From assembly GCF_019091455.1 (NCBI RefSeq), contig NZ_JAGXJN010000030.1:48230-112229 (forward strand): a DNA stretch of 64,000 nt, read 5' to 3'. Source of the DNA: Chitinophaga sp. GbtcB8 (GTDB lineage Bacteria > Bacteroidota > Bacteroidia > Chitinophagales > Chitinophagaceae). Positions 24,943-34,726 of the stretch are shown piece after piece. Position 1 is the stretch's first letter; every line of letters begins with the position of its first letter. The position numbers and the translations under genes are program-made. The notes under the pieces are model-generated. The model was given only the letters and a program-made list of their open reading frames with translations. It had not been told where the DNA came from and ran no database searches.

Positions 24943-27324
24943 TTATTCTGTACGCAAACTTTTTACAGGATTCATTAATGCCGCTTTAATTGCCTGGTAG
25001 CTCACGGTCAGGAAAGTAATGAACAACGTGGCGGCAGCAGCTGCAGGGAAGATCCACCAGGGAATAGTAGTACGGTAGGCGTATTGCTGCAGCCAGCCTG
25101 TCATGGCATAATAAGCTACGGGGCAGGCAATGGCCAGGGCAATGATCACCAGCCTTACAAAATCAGTTGACAATAAGCCCCACAGGCTGAATAAGGTAGC
25201 TCCCAGCACTTTGCGCACGCCAATTTCTTTGATGCGCTGCTCTGCCATAAAAGAGGCCATCCCAAACAATCCCAGACAGCTGATCAGAATAGCAAGGATA
25301 GAAAATATACTGGCCAGCTTACCAAAACGCTGTTCATCTCCAAACTTATTTGCATAGTCCTGGTCTACAAACTGGTAGTCGAACGGGTGGGTAGGATTGT
25401 TCCTTTTAAACACGGCTTCTATTTTAGCCAGCGCAGCCTGCGTGCTTATTTTAGGATTTATTTTTACGATCATGCGTGTGCCCGCGCCGCCACGCAGCAT
25501 ATGATAAACAGCCGGGCGTACCGGTGCATAGGGCGATTCTGCAATGACATCTTTTATTACCCCGATAATATGATACGGCTCATTGTCCCAGGTTACGATC
25601 TTCCCTACCGGGTCTTTTAAACCCATGAACTTTACCGCAGCTTCATTGATCACAAAGGCGGTGGAATCCGTAGCAAAACTGCGGGAGAAATCCCGGCCCG
25701 CTACCACCTGCCAGCCAACAGTTTTCCCATAATCATAAGATACATCTTCACTGGGAAAATCCAGCGCCATACCCGGGTCTTTCCCCTCCCAGTTAAAACC
25801 GCTGTTGGTGTTCCATACAGAAGTTATAGGACTCCAGCACTCCGCCATATTTTCCACTGCGCCGGTTTGCAGCAGCTCATTACGCACCACATCAAACCGT
25901 TCGTGAATGGCCGGGGTGTACATAGGCAGCGTTACCAGCCCGTTACGGTCGTAACCAATAGGGCGGTTCTGCGCAAACTGTATTTGCCGGAATACGATAA
26001 CAGTAACGATGATCAATATAACAGATACGGTGAACTGCAGCACCACCAATACTTTACGGGGCATGGCCGCATAACGGCCCACGCGGAAAGTACCCTTCAA
26101 TACTTTTACCGGCCGGAAAGCCGATAAATAAAATGCCGGGTAGCTGCCGGCTATTAACCCGGTGATAAGGCTAAAACCTAAACAAATGGCCCAGAATACA
26201 GGGCTGCCCCATAAGATGGACATTTGTTTATTGGCTACCTCATTAAACAAAGGCAGTAACAACGCTACCAGCAGCAAAGCCGCCAGCAGGGCTAACATTA
26301 CCATTAACAGGGATTCACTGAAGAACTGCCAGATCAGCTGGCTGCGTTGTGAGCCAATGGCTTTACGAATGCCTACTTCCTTAGCCCGTTTCTGAGAACG
26401 GGCAGTGCTCAGGTTCATAAAATTAATACAGGCCAGCAGTAAGATAAATACCCCGCTGATCCCAAATAACCATACATACTTTATGAAACCACCCACATTT
26501 ACCCCATTCTTAAACTCCGCATACAAATGCCAGCGCGACATAGGATGCAGGAACAGCTGGGGATGAAAGGAGCGTTCATCTTTATGGATATTTTTCAGCT
26601 TTACATCTTTGATCTTGGCCGATACTTTTTCCATAGTAGTGTGCTCCGCTATCTGCACAATAGCCCGGTAAGAGTTGGAGCGCCAGGGGTTATCCCGCTT
26701 ATCCAGCTCTTCCAGCCGGGCATATAAGGCCCAGGGCATTATAAAATTCACATTTGAAAACGTGGAATTGCGCGGCATATCCTTATATACACCAGTTACT
26801 ACCGCAGCTGTTTTGTTGTCGATCAACAGTGTTTTATTAAGCGGGTCCTCATTTCCAAAACAGGCTTTGGCCTGGGATGCTGATAGCAGGATAGTGGCGG
26901 GATCCGTTAATTTATAGTTGCCTTCCTGCATTTTCAGGGTTAACATTTCAGGCAGGTCCGGCTCACAATAAACCCCCACCCCGCTTAACCGTTTTTCTCC
27001 GACTGCCAGCACATGCGTTTGATCCCAGGTGCACATTGCTGCGTATTTAATATCGGCGCTGTAATCCTTACGTAAGGCGGCTGCCAGGGGAAAAGGCTGG
27101 TTCATACCGGTGCCAATTTCCCCGTTATTGTACACATTCTGCTGCACCATCGCAAGGTGCTTATAGTTGGGAAATTGTTTATCAAACTGCCATTCATCTA
27201 CTATCCAAAGCCCTATCAGCATAGCAATAGCCATACCTGCGGCCAGGCCGGTGATATTGATGGCGGAATACATTTTGCTTTTGCGCAGGTTGCGCCAGGC
27301 AATCTTAATGTAGTTTTTTAGCAT
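24943..27324 (-). CDS. FtsX-family ABC transporter permease (MacB-like, two FtsX domains)
   Basis: 793 residues. It starts with the typical Bacteroidota signature LKNYIKIAWRNLRKSKMYSAIN and a membrane segment. MacB-type periplasmic domains and two FtsX-type membrane bundles follow (about 285-420 and 680-790), with KRAKEVGIRKAIGS and QRIKEIGVRKVLGA at the bundle entries. Such permeases act with a separate ATPase, not encoded nearby, in export of lipoproteins, peptides or antibiotics, or in mechanotransmission. Convergent with the two-component pair, which may regulate it. Confidence 0.9.
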   Translation of the reverse strand: MLKNYIKIAWRNLRKSKMYSAINITGLAAGMAIAMLIGLWIVDEWQFDKQFPNYKHLAMVQQNVYNNGEIGTGMNQPFPLAAALRKDYSADIKYAAMCTWDQTHVLAVGEKRLSGVGVYCEPDLPEMLTLKMQEGNYKLTDPATILLSASQAKACFGNEDPLNKTLLIDNKTAAVVTGVYKDMPRNSTFSNVNFIMPWALYARLEELDKRDNPWRSNSYRAIVQIAEHTTMEKVSAKIKDVKLKNIHKDERSFHPQLFLHPMSRWHLYAEFKNGVNVGGFIKYVWLFGISGVFILLLACINFMNLSTARSQKRAKEVGIRKAIGSQRSQLIWQFFSESLLMVMLALLAALLLVALLLPLFNEVANKQMSILWGSPVFWAICLGFSLITGLIAGSYPAFYLSAFRPVKVLKGTFRVGRYAAMPRKVLVVLQFTVSVILIIVTVIVFRQIQFAQNRPIGYDRNGLVTLPMYTPAIHERFDVVRNELLQTGAVENMAECWSPITSVWNTNSGFNWEGKDPGMALDFPSEDVSYDYGKTVGWQVVAGRDFSRSFATDSTAFVINEAAVKFMGLKDPVGKIVTWDNEPYHIIGVIKDVIAESPYAPVRPAVYHMLRGGAGTRMIVKINPKISTQAALAKIEAVFKRNNPTHPFDYQFVDQDYANKFGDEQRFGKLASIFSILAILISCLGLFGMASFMAEQRIKEIGVRKVLGATLFSLWGLLSTDFVRLVIIALAIACPVAYYAMTGWLQQYAYRTTIPWWIFPAAAAATLFITFLTVSYQAIKAALMNPVKSLRTE

Positions 27325-27565
27325 AACGGTGAAGGTTACGGATTACGCACTAACAACATACCAACCCTTAAATAACTGTTAGTCAATTGCTTTCATCTCT
27401 CCAACTGTTCATTTTTGAACATAGACCGTTCATTTTCAACTACTGACCCCGCTTTCTAATCCCTTTCTAATCTCACCCTCATGGTATTTTAATACGCCTC
27501 TTAGGCCGTCCTAACCCCCGTGTTGTTGCTTTGCACTATCAATTAACAACAAAAAAATATCGTGT
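27325..27565. other. divergent intergenic region, 241 bases
   Basis: It separates the FtsX-type permease (minus) and the Usp-like gene (plus). TTGCTTTG at about 27525-27532, one base from TAnnTTTG, could serve the Usp-like gene. Nothing else is evident. Confidence 0.35.
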
Positions 27566-28048
27566 ATGAAAAATATTTTGATCCCTACAGATTTCAGCGT
27601 ACGCTCCCTGGATATGGTAAAGGAAGCTATTAATAATGTGCAGCTTCATGAGCCCATGAACATTTTACTGGTGCACTTCTTTAAAATGTCTGATAACATG
27701 CAGGAGCTGATGATGCTGTCACGCCGCATGAAGGATTATGAGCATATCAGTGAAGAGTACCGGAATATCATTTCACAGCTGCAAAAAAATTACCCGGCCC
27801 GTATTAACAGCATCCGGGTGGAATGCTTCTACGGCAGCACGGTTGCGGTTTTCAAGAATTTCCTTTTCGGCAACGGCATTTCTGTAATTGCGTATGATGA
27901 GCATTACCGTTTTATAAAAGTGAACCGGAACAGCATTGACCCGCTGAACATCATAAAAAAATCGGGCTGCGTCTTATTGCCGCTGAACACAGGCAGCCGT
28001 GAGGAAAACCTGCGGATCAAAATACTGCGCCCTGCCGCTACTGCCTGA
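27566..28048 (+). CDS. universal stress protein-like protein
   Basis: 160 residues. The N-terminus KNILIPTDFSVRSLDMVKEAI matches the first strand and helix of UspA-like proteins (Rossmann-like alpha/beta fold). The usual C-terminal nucleotide-binding loop GxxGxxxxxxxGS is not evident, so ATP binding is doubtful. The end reads VLLPLNTGSREENLR. It lies 29 bases upstream of the bestrophin gene and is probably co-transcribed with it. Confidence 0.65.
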   Translation: MKNILIPTDFSVRSLDMVKEAINNVQLHEPMNILLVHFFKMSDNMQELMMLSRRMKDYEHISEEYRNIISQLQKNYPARINSIRVECFYGSTVAVFKNFLFGNGISVIAYDEHYRFIKVNRNSIDPLNIIKKSGCVLLPLNTGSREENLRIKILRPAATA

Positions 28049-28077
28049 TAAATCTTCACCCAATAAAACTGTGCTAT

Positions 28078-28989
28078 ATGCTACTGAAAGAGAATATTCC
28101 CTTTGCATACGTGTTCGGGAAAATAAAATATGAGCTGATATGGATATCTGCATATGCCATTGCCATTGCCGTTGTGCATCATAATTTTAATATTATCAAC
28201 ATATCAATTCCAATTGCTATTCCTGCCATATTAGGCACTGTTATTTCCCTGTTGCTGGGCTTCCGCTCTAACCAGGCCTATGAGCGCTGGTGGGAGGCGC
28301 GTATTATCTGGGGGGCCATCGTAAATGATTCCCGCACGCTTACGCGGCAGCTGCTCACCTTTACTGCTTTTGAGGGGGAAACACCAGAGGAAGTGATCAG
28401 CTTCCGCGAAAGATTTGTACGGCGGCAAATTGCCTGGTGTTATGCGCTGGGCCAATCACTGCGCAAGCTGCAGCCGATGCATGGGCTGGACCGGCTTATA
28501 TCCCAGCGGGAGCTGGACTACATTAGCCGCTACGATAATAAACCCGTGGCCCTGCTGGAGCTGCATGCCCGCGACCTGGACTATGCGCTGAAACAAGGAT
28601 GGATAAACCGCTACCAGCAAATAGAGCTGGACCGCACCTTTACCCGCCTGTGCGATTCCATGGGTAAAGGTGAGCGCATTAAGAACACCATTTTCCCGGC
28701 TACCTACAGCCTGTACATTCACCTGACGCTGAACCTGTTCATTTTACTGCTGCCGTTTGGGCTGATAGAGTTCTTCGGCATTATTGAAGTACCGCTGGTA
28801 GTAGCTATTGCATCCTCTTTCCTGCTGATCGAAAAAATGGCCATTCACCTGCAGGATCCTTTTGAGAACAAACCTACAGATACGCCGGTAACCGCTATTG
28901 CGCGTACCATTGAGCGGGATCTTAAACAGATCCTGCAGGACTGGCAGGTACCCGAAAGCCAGCCTGCAGAAAAATTTTACATTCTATAG
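28078..28989 (+). CDS. bestrophin-family anion channel
   Basis: 303 residues. Pattern typical of bacterial bestrophins: a first hydrophobic segment, then LLGFRSNQAYERWWEARIIWGAIVNDSRTLTRQ (about 60-92), and a second membrane pair about 205-255 ending in EDPFENKPTDTP-like sequence (here LQDPFENKPTDTP). Members form pentameric channels for chloride or other anions. It is preceded by a Usp-like gene and followed by a terminator. Confidence 0.93.
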   Translation: MLLKENIPFAYVFGKIKYELIWISAYAIAIAVVHHNFNIINISIPIAIPAILGTVISLLLGFRSNQAYERWWEARIIWGAIVNDSRTLTRQLLTFTAFEGETPEEVISFRERFVRRQIAWCYALGQSLRKLQPMHGLDRLISQRELDYISRYDNKPVALLELHARDLDYALKQGWINRYQQIELDRTFTRLCDSMGKGERIKNTIFPATYSLYIHLTLNLFILLLPFGLIEFFGIIEVPLVVAIASSFLLIEKMAIHLQDPFENKPTDTPVTAIARTIERDLKQILQDWQVPESQPAEKFYIL

Positions 28990-29011
28990 ATCTATATTGC
29001 GAATCAATCCA

Positions 29012-29050
29012 ATATGCGTCATCAGCCTCCGGGCGGTGGCGCATTTTTAT
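29012..29050 (+). terminator. terminator after the bestrophin gene
   Basis: ATGCG(TC)...GGCGCAT forms a stem, with a CC/GG-rich inner part, followed by TTTTTATTT. About 25 bases after the stop. Confidence 0.65.
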
Positions 29051-29217
29051 TTAAAAAACAGATAACATTCCCGTTAGTATACCTGCAGTAAAACACTGTA
29101 TTTTACGTTGTGTAATCAAAACCCTGTAATCAGTAACCATACAATAATCTATTGAAACAACCCGGGAGCAATCTCCCTGTCGAAACACTTTTGAAAACCA
29201 TCTAAACCGTTTAATTC

Positions 29218-30561
29218 ATGAAGATCCAAGCGCGCTATGCCATTTTACTGGCCATGCTATTTGCTGCCTGTAGCAAAGAGCCTGTTACACCACCTTTACA
29301 GCCCATGACCGCTAACACCGCTAACAGCGCGGCTAACGTGGTAACCCTTTCTGAAACTTTTGAATCCGGCACCAAAGGCGCCTATGCTTCCGGTAATGTT
29401 ACGCTGAGCAGCGGCTCCTGGAATATGAACGATGCGCTGATCGGCAACCTGGCGGCAGATGCTAAAAGCGGCGCCCAATCCGTACGCATCCGCAACACCG
29501 GTTCCATTACCATGAACTTTGACGCCAGCGGCGGCGCCAACACCATTAGCATCAGCCACGCGGTATATGGCAGTGACGGCAGCAGCACCTGGCAGCTGTG
29601 GATCTCCACCAATGGGGGCAGCAGCTATACGCAGGCAGGCAGCACCATTACCAGCTCATCCACCTCACTGCAAACAGCCAGCTTCACAGTGAGCGTGAGC
29701 GGCAGCTTCCGGCTGTCCATCCGCAAGGCATCCGGTGGCAGCAACCGTATTAATATTGATAATATTTCCGTGAGCTCCGGCAGTGGCGGAGGTGGTGGCG
29801 GCACCACTCCCGGCGATAATGATAATATGCTGCTGGGCAATCCCAGCGGTGCTGTAGCCAATACCTTCATTCCGGCCAATTACCTGATGGTAAAAACCTA
29901 CTACACATTATCGTATAACCGTGACCGTGGCGGCCCCAACTGGGTAAGCTGGCACCTGGCCAGCTCCGATATGGGCAGCGCTGACCGGCAGGATGATTTC
30001 CGGGCGGACAATACTCTGCCCTCCGGCTGGTACCAGGCAGGCAGCAGCAGCTTTTCCGGCAGTGGTTTTGACCGCGGGCATAACTGTCCTTCTGCAGACC
30101 GTACCTCTTCTGTAAGCGCTAATTCCTCCACCTTCCTTATGAGCAACATGATACCGCAGGCGCCTAATAATAACCAGCAAACCTGGAATAATTTAGAAGG
30201 TTACGGCCGCAGCCTGGTATCGTCCGGTAATGAGGTGTACATTATTATGGGCAGCTATGGCGTGGGTGGTACGGGCAGCAATGGTACAGCCACTACTATT
30301 GATAATGGCCATGTTACCGTACCCTCTAATGTGTGGAAAGTGCTGGTAGTGATCCCTAACGGCTCCGGTGACCTGGCCCGCATTAGCAGCAGCACCCGGG
30401 TGATTGCCGTAAATACGCCCAATGTTAACACGGTTAGCAGCGACTGGAAACAGTACCGCACTTCTGTAGATGCTATTGAAAATGCTACAGGGTATGATCT
30501 GTTGTCGAATGTACCGGCAGCCGTGCAGCAGGTGATAGAGGCGAAGGTGGATAACCAATAG
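29218..30561 (+). CDS. lipoprotein DNA/RNA non-specific endonuclease (NUC1 family) with N-terminal beta-sandwich
   Basis: 447 residues. Lipoprotein signal with Cys18 (LFAACSKE). Residues of about 45-190 form a beta-rich domain (FESGTKGAYASGNVTL...RINIDNISV) like the sandwich modules attached to secreted enzymes. A Gly-rich linker (about 192-200) follows, then a DNA/RNA non-specific endonuclease domain with the DRGH motif (D285-H288, DRGHNCPSADRTSS) and the metal-binding Asn region (NNNQQTWNNLE). The catalytic His and Asn are present. It should degrade extracellular nucleic acids for nutrition, or attack foreign DNA at the cell surface. Monocistronic. Confidence 0.92.
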   Translation: MKIQARYAILLAMLFAACSKEPVTPPLQPMTANTANSAANVVTLSETFESGTKGAYASGNVTLSSGSWNMNDALIGNLAADAKSGAQSVRIRNTGSITMNFDASGGANTISISHAVYGSDGSSTWQLWISTNGGSSYTQAGSTITSSSTSLQTASFTVSVSGSFRLSIRKASGGSNRINIDNISVSSGSGGGGGGTTPGDNDNMLLGNPSGAVANTFIPANYLMVKTYYTLSYNRDRGGPNWVSWHLASSDMGSADRQDDFRADNTLPSGWYQAGSSSFSGSGFDRGHNCPSADRTSSVSANSSTFLMSNMIPQAPNNNQQTWNNLEGYGRSLVSSGNEVYIIMGSYGVGGTGSNGTATTIDNGHVTVPSNVWKVLVVIPNGSGDLARISSSTRVIAVNTPNVNTVSSDWKQYRTSVDAIENATGYDLLSNVPAAVQQVIEAKVDNQ

Positions 30562-30595
30562 AGAATTACGAATTGTGTTTAGCGTGAAAGCCCGG

Positions 30596-30628
30596 AGAGC
30601 CGTAGTTACTCCGAACTATGGCTCTTTG
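30596..30628 (+). terminator. hairpin after the endonuclease gene (weak terminator)
   Basis: AGAGCCGTAGTT pairs with AACTATGGCTCT (30596-30607 and 30614-30625), followed by a short T-rich tract. It is preceded by GAGAATTACGAATTG, a word also seen in the repeat at 39345-39592. Confidence 0.55.
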
Positions 30629-30681
30629 CTGTTTGAAATTCTGTTGGGTTATTTTGCTAATTTTTTTAGTAAATTGCCGGT

Positions 30682-31200
30682 ATGGAACAGCCGCCTATTT
30701 ATACCATTGGTCATGGGCGCAGGTTAATTGAAGATTTCATTTACCTGCTGCAGGCGCCGGGTATTCAATACCTGGTGGATGTGCGTTCTATTCCTTTTTC
30801 CCGGTTCAACCCGCAATATAACCAGCCGGCCCTGCAAGCGGCGCTGGCAACCGGGGGCATCCGTTACGTTTATATGGGCGATACCTTGGGCGGCCGCCCT
30901 GCAGACCCGGCCCTTTATGAACCCAACGGCCGGGTGGATTATACGCTGGTAAGTGCTTCACAGCCCTTCCGGCGTGGTATTGCGCGTTTAAAAAAGGCGT
31001 ATGAGCAGCAGGTTGTATTAGCCATTATGTGCAGTGAAAGCGATCCCTGCCAGTGTCACCGAAGTAAATTAGTAGGCGAGGTGCTGGTAAAGGAAAATGT
31101 ACGGCTGCAGCATATTGATGAACAGGGGCAAATGAAGGAGCATGAGGCCGTAATACTTGAAATGAGCAAAGGCTGGGGCAGGCGGGATCTGTTTAAATAG
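30682..31200 (+). CDS. DUF488-family protein
   Basis: 172 residues. Begins PIYTIGHGRRLIEDFIYLL and continues with YLVDVRSIPFSRFNPQYN and LAIMCSESDPCQCHRSKL, the hallmark motifs of DUF488 (with CxEx4CHR). The conserved Cys residues suggest thiol or metal chemistry, but the function is not established. Its last 8 bases overlap the end of the convergent DUF2306 gene. Confidence 0.9.
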   Translation: MEQPPIYTIGHGRRLIEDFIYLLQAPGIQYLVDVRSIPFSRFNPQYNQPALQAALATGGIRYVYMGDTLGGRPADPALYEPNGRVDYTLVSASQPFRRGIARLKKAYEQQVVLAIMCSESDPCQCHRSKLVGEVLVKENVRLQHIDEQGQMKEHEAVILEMSKGWGRRDLFK

Positions 31201-31843
31201 ATCTTCTTGTATAATTGATCCACCCTTCGGCTATTATTAAATGCAATGTGAACCCTATCCAGAATGCGGTACCAAAAAACTGCTGCGGCGCCAGGCCTGA
31301 GAATGCAAAGAACAATCCCACAATGGGCCGTATGGTGCTCACCGCCAGTCCAATAGCAAAAGCCCTTAACATCCACTCCCGGTGCGGGGCCACCCGCCTT
31401 TTTACAATATGCACCATTGCCATGGTTAAGGCTATTAAAAAAAATATGGAAAACAAAACAGTGGCGGCGCCTTCATTCACACCACCTATTGGTACCAGGA
31501 AAGACATGATGAACGCAGAGATCCCAATCATGTAACCACACACTATAAATACCCAGCCACTCCGGCGGTGAAAACGGGGATATTTTTCACGGATGCTTTT
31601 TACAAACTGCAAGGGCCCCAGGATCAGGAATAAGGCGCCGGGCAATATGTGCAGGAAAGTAATAACCGCATGTTTTGCAAAACCCGTATCAAACGGAGCG
31701 CCACCGGCGGGGTTCACAGAAGCGATCACGCCGGCCATTGTCAACGTTCTGCGCAGCACCATTGCAACGCCGATCAGCACCAGCAGTATCACCACCAGCC
31801 ATATAAACCGGGGCGTTTGTTTTGTGGTAAAATGGTATGCCAT
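31193..31843 (-). CDS. DUF2306-family membrane protein
   Basis: 216 residues from the ATG at 31841-31843 (an upstream in-frame start at 31912 would add 23 unlikely residues). About seven hydrophobic segments, with HILPGALFLILGPLQF and HRRSGWVFIVCGYMIG typical of DUF2306, a family of predicted inner-membrane proteins of unknown function. The terminal 8 bases overlap the DUF488 gene. Confidence 0.85.
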   Translation of the reverse strand: MAYHFTTKQTPRFIWLVVILLVLIGVAMVLRRTLTMAGVIASVNPAGGAPFDTGFAKHAVITFLHILPGALFLILGPLQFVKSIREKYPRFHRRSGWVFIVCGYMIGISAFIMSFLVPIGGVNEGAATVLFSIFFLIALTMAMVHIVKRRVAPHREWMLRAFAIGLAVSTIRPIVGLFFAFSGLAPQQFFGTAFWIGFTLHLIIAEGWINYTRRSI

Positions 31844-31995
31844 AGTATAAAAGTAGCGGCGCTGCATACCCAATAGCGCAGTAGTAGACCACAGCGGCAT
31901 ATGCTGCGACAAGATCCATAGTTATAACGATGGTATTTCCCATTCACAGCAATCTTTCCTATTTTAACAGTACACACGTCATAAAAGCAAAACCG

Positions 31996-33456
31996 ATGAA
32001 AAAATTTATTGCCCCGCTGCTGTTAGCCGTTATAGCACTGATCTGCTTCAGCTTCAAAAAGCAGCCGCCTGCTGCCAAACCTAATGTGATCATTATTTTC
32101 ATGGACGATATGGGTTATGGCGACCTGGAATGTTATGCCGGCACACCCTGGCATACGCCTAACATTAACAAGCTGGCCGCACAGGGCATGCGGTTCACCT
32201 ATTTCTACGTGGCGCAGGCCGTTTGCTCCGCATCGCGGGCCGCTTTAATGACCGGCTGTTACTCCAACCGGGTAGGCATACACGGAGCGCTGGCGCCTAA
32301 CAGCCCTATTGCCTTAGACACCAGCGAGCAAACCATAGCAGAAGTATTAAAACAACAGGGCTACCGTACCGGCATGGTGGGCAAATGGCACCTGGGCAGC
32401 AAACAGCCCTTTTTACCTTTGCAGCAAGGGTTTGATGAGTACCTGGGCCTGCCCTACTCCAATGATATGTGGCCGGTGCACTATGATGGCGTGCCTTATA
32501 CAGATACCTCTACCATCGGGCGTGCAAAGGCAAAATATCCGCCACTGCCGCTCATAGAAGGTAATAATCCCGTTAAGATCATTAAAACGCTGGATGATCA
32601 ATCCACCTTAACCACTACGTATACGGAAAGGGCCTGCAGCTTTATTAAGAAAAACAAGCAGCATCCTTTTTTCCTGTACCTGGCGCACAGCATGGTGCAT
32701 GTACCCATTGCCGTATCCGGCAAATACGCCGGCAAAAGCCAGGATGGCCTGTTTGGGGATATGATGATGGAAGTGGATTGGTCTGTAGGGCAGATCATGA
32801 AAACGCTGGATGAAACAGGTTTAAGCAAGAACACACTGGTTATTTTCACCAGCGATAACGGCCCCTGGTTATCTTATGGCAACCATGCCGGTAATACCGG
32901 CGGCCTGCGGGAAGGCAAGGGCACTTCTTTTGTAGGCGGTATCCGCGTACCCTGTATTATGCGCTGGCCGGGGCAGATACCGGCCGGCACGGTGTGCAAT
33001 AAAATGGCGGCCACCATTGACCTGCTGCCTACCATTGCGCATTTTTGCGGTGCCCCGTTACCCAGGAAAAAAATTGACGGGGTAGATATTCAAACCCTGT
33101 TATTCAATACACCCGGCGCCAACCCGCGTAATGAGCTGGCCGTATATTATGAGCGGAACAGCCTGGAAGCCATCCGCAAAGGCCCGTGGAAGCTTGTATT
33201 ACCGCATAAGGGACGTACTTACAAATTAAACCTGCCGGGTTACGACGGCTTTCCCGGCGCGCAGCCCAATATAGATATACCGGAAGCGCTGTATGATATG
33301 CGCCGCGATCCCGGTGAAACCCTGGATGTAAAAGAACAGTTCCCCCAAGTGGTGGCGGAGCTAAAAACACTGGCCGGTAAGTACCGCCAGGATTTAGGCG
33401 ATGAACTTACCGGCCAGCAGGGCACCGGACGCCGTGCCCCGGCTAAAGTTGAATGA
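31996..33456 (+). CDS. sulfatase (S1 family, arylsulfatase-like)
   Basis: 486 residues from the ATG at 31996; a start at 31930 would bury the signal peptide. The signal peptide is about residues 1-20. The sulfatase core starts PNVIIIFMDDMGYGD (metal Asp pair D37/D38). The formylglycine motif is CSASR (C77-R81), the CxAxR variant of the usual CxPxR. KWHLGSKQPFLP and the metal-binding SDNGPW are present. It should hydrolyse sulfate esters of glycans or aryl compounds in the periplasm after Cys-to-formylglycine conversion. No maturase gene is in the window. The stop directly abuts the stop of the convergent MFS gene. Confidence 0.93.
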   Translation: MKKFIAPLLLAVIALICFSFKKQPPAAKPNVIIIFMDDMGYGDLECYAGTPWHTPNINKLAAQGMRFTYFYVAQAVCSASRAALMTGCYSNRVGIHGALAPNSPIALDTSEQTIAEVLKQQGYRTGMVGKWHLGSKQPFLPLQQGFDEYLGLPYSNDMWPVHYDGVPYTDTSTIGRAKAKYPPLPLIEGNNPVKIIKTLDDQSTLTTTYTERACSFIKKNKQHPFFLYLAHSMVHVPIAVSGKYAGKSQDGLFGDMMMEVDWSVGQIMKTLDETGLSKNTLVIFTSDNGPWLSYGNHAGNTGGLREGKGTSFVGGIRVPCIMRWPGQIPAGTVCNKMAATIDLLPTIAHFCGAPLPRKKIDGVDIQTLLFNTPGANPRNELAVYYERNSLEAIRKGPWKLVLPHKGRTYKLNLPGYDGFPGAQPNIDIPEALYDMRRDPGETLDVKEQFPQVVAELKTLAGKYRQDLGDELTGQQGTGRRAPAKVE

Positions 33457-34698
33457 TTAATGTTGTTTACTGCGTTTACGCTCCACATCCGGCAGCAACC
33501 AGGTGAGCAGGCCAATTAAAGGCAGCCATGCACACAGGTGGAACACGTGATTAATGCTGGTATGATCCGCCAGGCGGCCCAGCACTGCGGAGCCAATACC
33601 CGCCATACCAAAGGCCAGCCCAAAGAACAAACCGGCTATCATGCCCACTTTACCGGGCACCAGCTCCTGCGCATATACCAGTATGGCGGAAAATGCAGAG
33701 GAGAGTATAACGCCAATGAATACACTGAGTACGGCGGTCCACAACAAGTTTGCATGAGGCAGCAGTAACGTAAAGGGCGCTACACCTAAAATAGAGATCC
33801 AGATCACATATTTACGGCCAATACGGTCACCTACCGGCCCGCCGATAAAGGTACCGGCTGCAATGGCAAACAGGAATATGAACAGGTACACCTGCGCGGT
33901 GCCCACGGGCAGCTTAAACTTATCTATCAGGTAAAAAGTATAGTAGTTGGTCATGCTGGCCATGTAAAAGTATTTGGAGAAAATAAGCACCAGCAATATC
34001 ACCAGCGCAAACGCGATCCTGCTGTTAGGCAGCTTCACTGCCGTGCCTTCCACTACCTTACGTTTAGGTTTGGTCCGGTGTTTATTCTGTTTGTACCAGG
34101 CAGCTATATTCAGCATTACCACAATAGCTATTAAGGCTGCCAGCGAAAACCAGATCACGTTAAACTGCCCGTAAGGCACAATGATCAGGGCTGCCAGCAA
34201 GGGACCTAAAGAGCTGCCGGCATTACCTCCCAGCTGGAACAGGGATTGCGCCATACCATGCCGCCCGCCGGAAGCCATATACGCCAGCCGGGACGATTCC
34301 GGGTGAAACACCGCAGAGCCCATGCCTACCAGCCCTACGGACAGCAGCACCAGGTAAAAGCTGTGCGCCATAGACAAACACACCAGCCCCGTTAAGGTAA
34401 AACCCATGCCAATAGCCAGGGAATAAGGTTGCGGATGCTTATCCGTATACAGGCCTACCAGCGGCTGTAAAATGGAGGCTGTCATCTGGAAGGTGAGCGT
34501 GATCAGCCCGATCTGTGTAAAGTTGATCTTCAGGGAATCCTTTACCACCGGGTAAATGGCGGGTATCAGGGATTGAATAGTGTCATTTAACAGGTGAGAA
34601 AAACTAAGCGCCAGCAGGATGGAGAAAACCGTTTTTTCTGCTGCGTCTTTTGCCGCATCGGGCATGGTTACCGTAGTGTCTTTTAATTCCGCTTCCAT
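33457..34698 (-). CDS. MFS transporter, fosmidomycin-resistance (Fsr)-like
   Basis: 413 residues with 12 predicted membrane segments. SHLLNDTIQSLIPAIYPVVKDSL at the N-terminus and GMGSAVFHPESSRLAYMASGGRHG (about 125-148) match the Fsr-like MFS group, probable drug or metabolite exporters. It follows a FadR-type regulator by 28 bases in the same direction, which probably controls it. The 3' end touches the sulfatase gene end with no gap. Confidence 0.9.
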   Translation of the reverse strand: MEAELKDTTVTMPDAAKDAAEKTVFSILLALSFSHLLNDTIQSLIPAIYPVVKDSLKINFTQIGLITLTFQMTASILQPLVGLYTDKHPQPYSLAIGMGFTLTGLVCLSMAHSFYLVLLSVGLVGMGSAVFHPESSRLAYMASGGRHGMAQSLFQLGGNAGSSLGPLLAALIIVPYGQFNVIWFSLAALIAIVVMLNIAAWYKQNKHRTKPKRKVVEGTAVKLPNSRIAFALVILLVLIFSKYFYMASMTNYYTFYLIDKFKLPVGTAQVYLFIFLFAIAAGTFIGGPVGDRIGRKYVIWISILGVAPFTLLLPHANLLWTAVLSVFIGVILSSAFSAILVYAQELVPGKVGMIAGLFFGLAFGMAGIGSAVLGRLADHTSINHVFHLCAWLPLIGLLTWLLPDVERKRSKQH

Positions 34699-34726
34699 AT
34701 ATATAATCTGTTAGTACGATGAGCTA

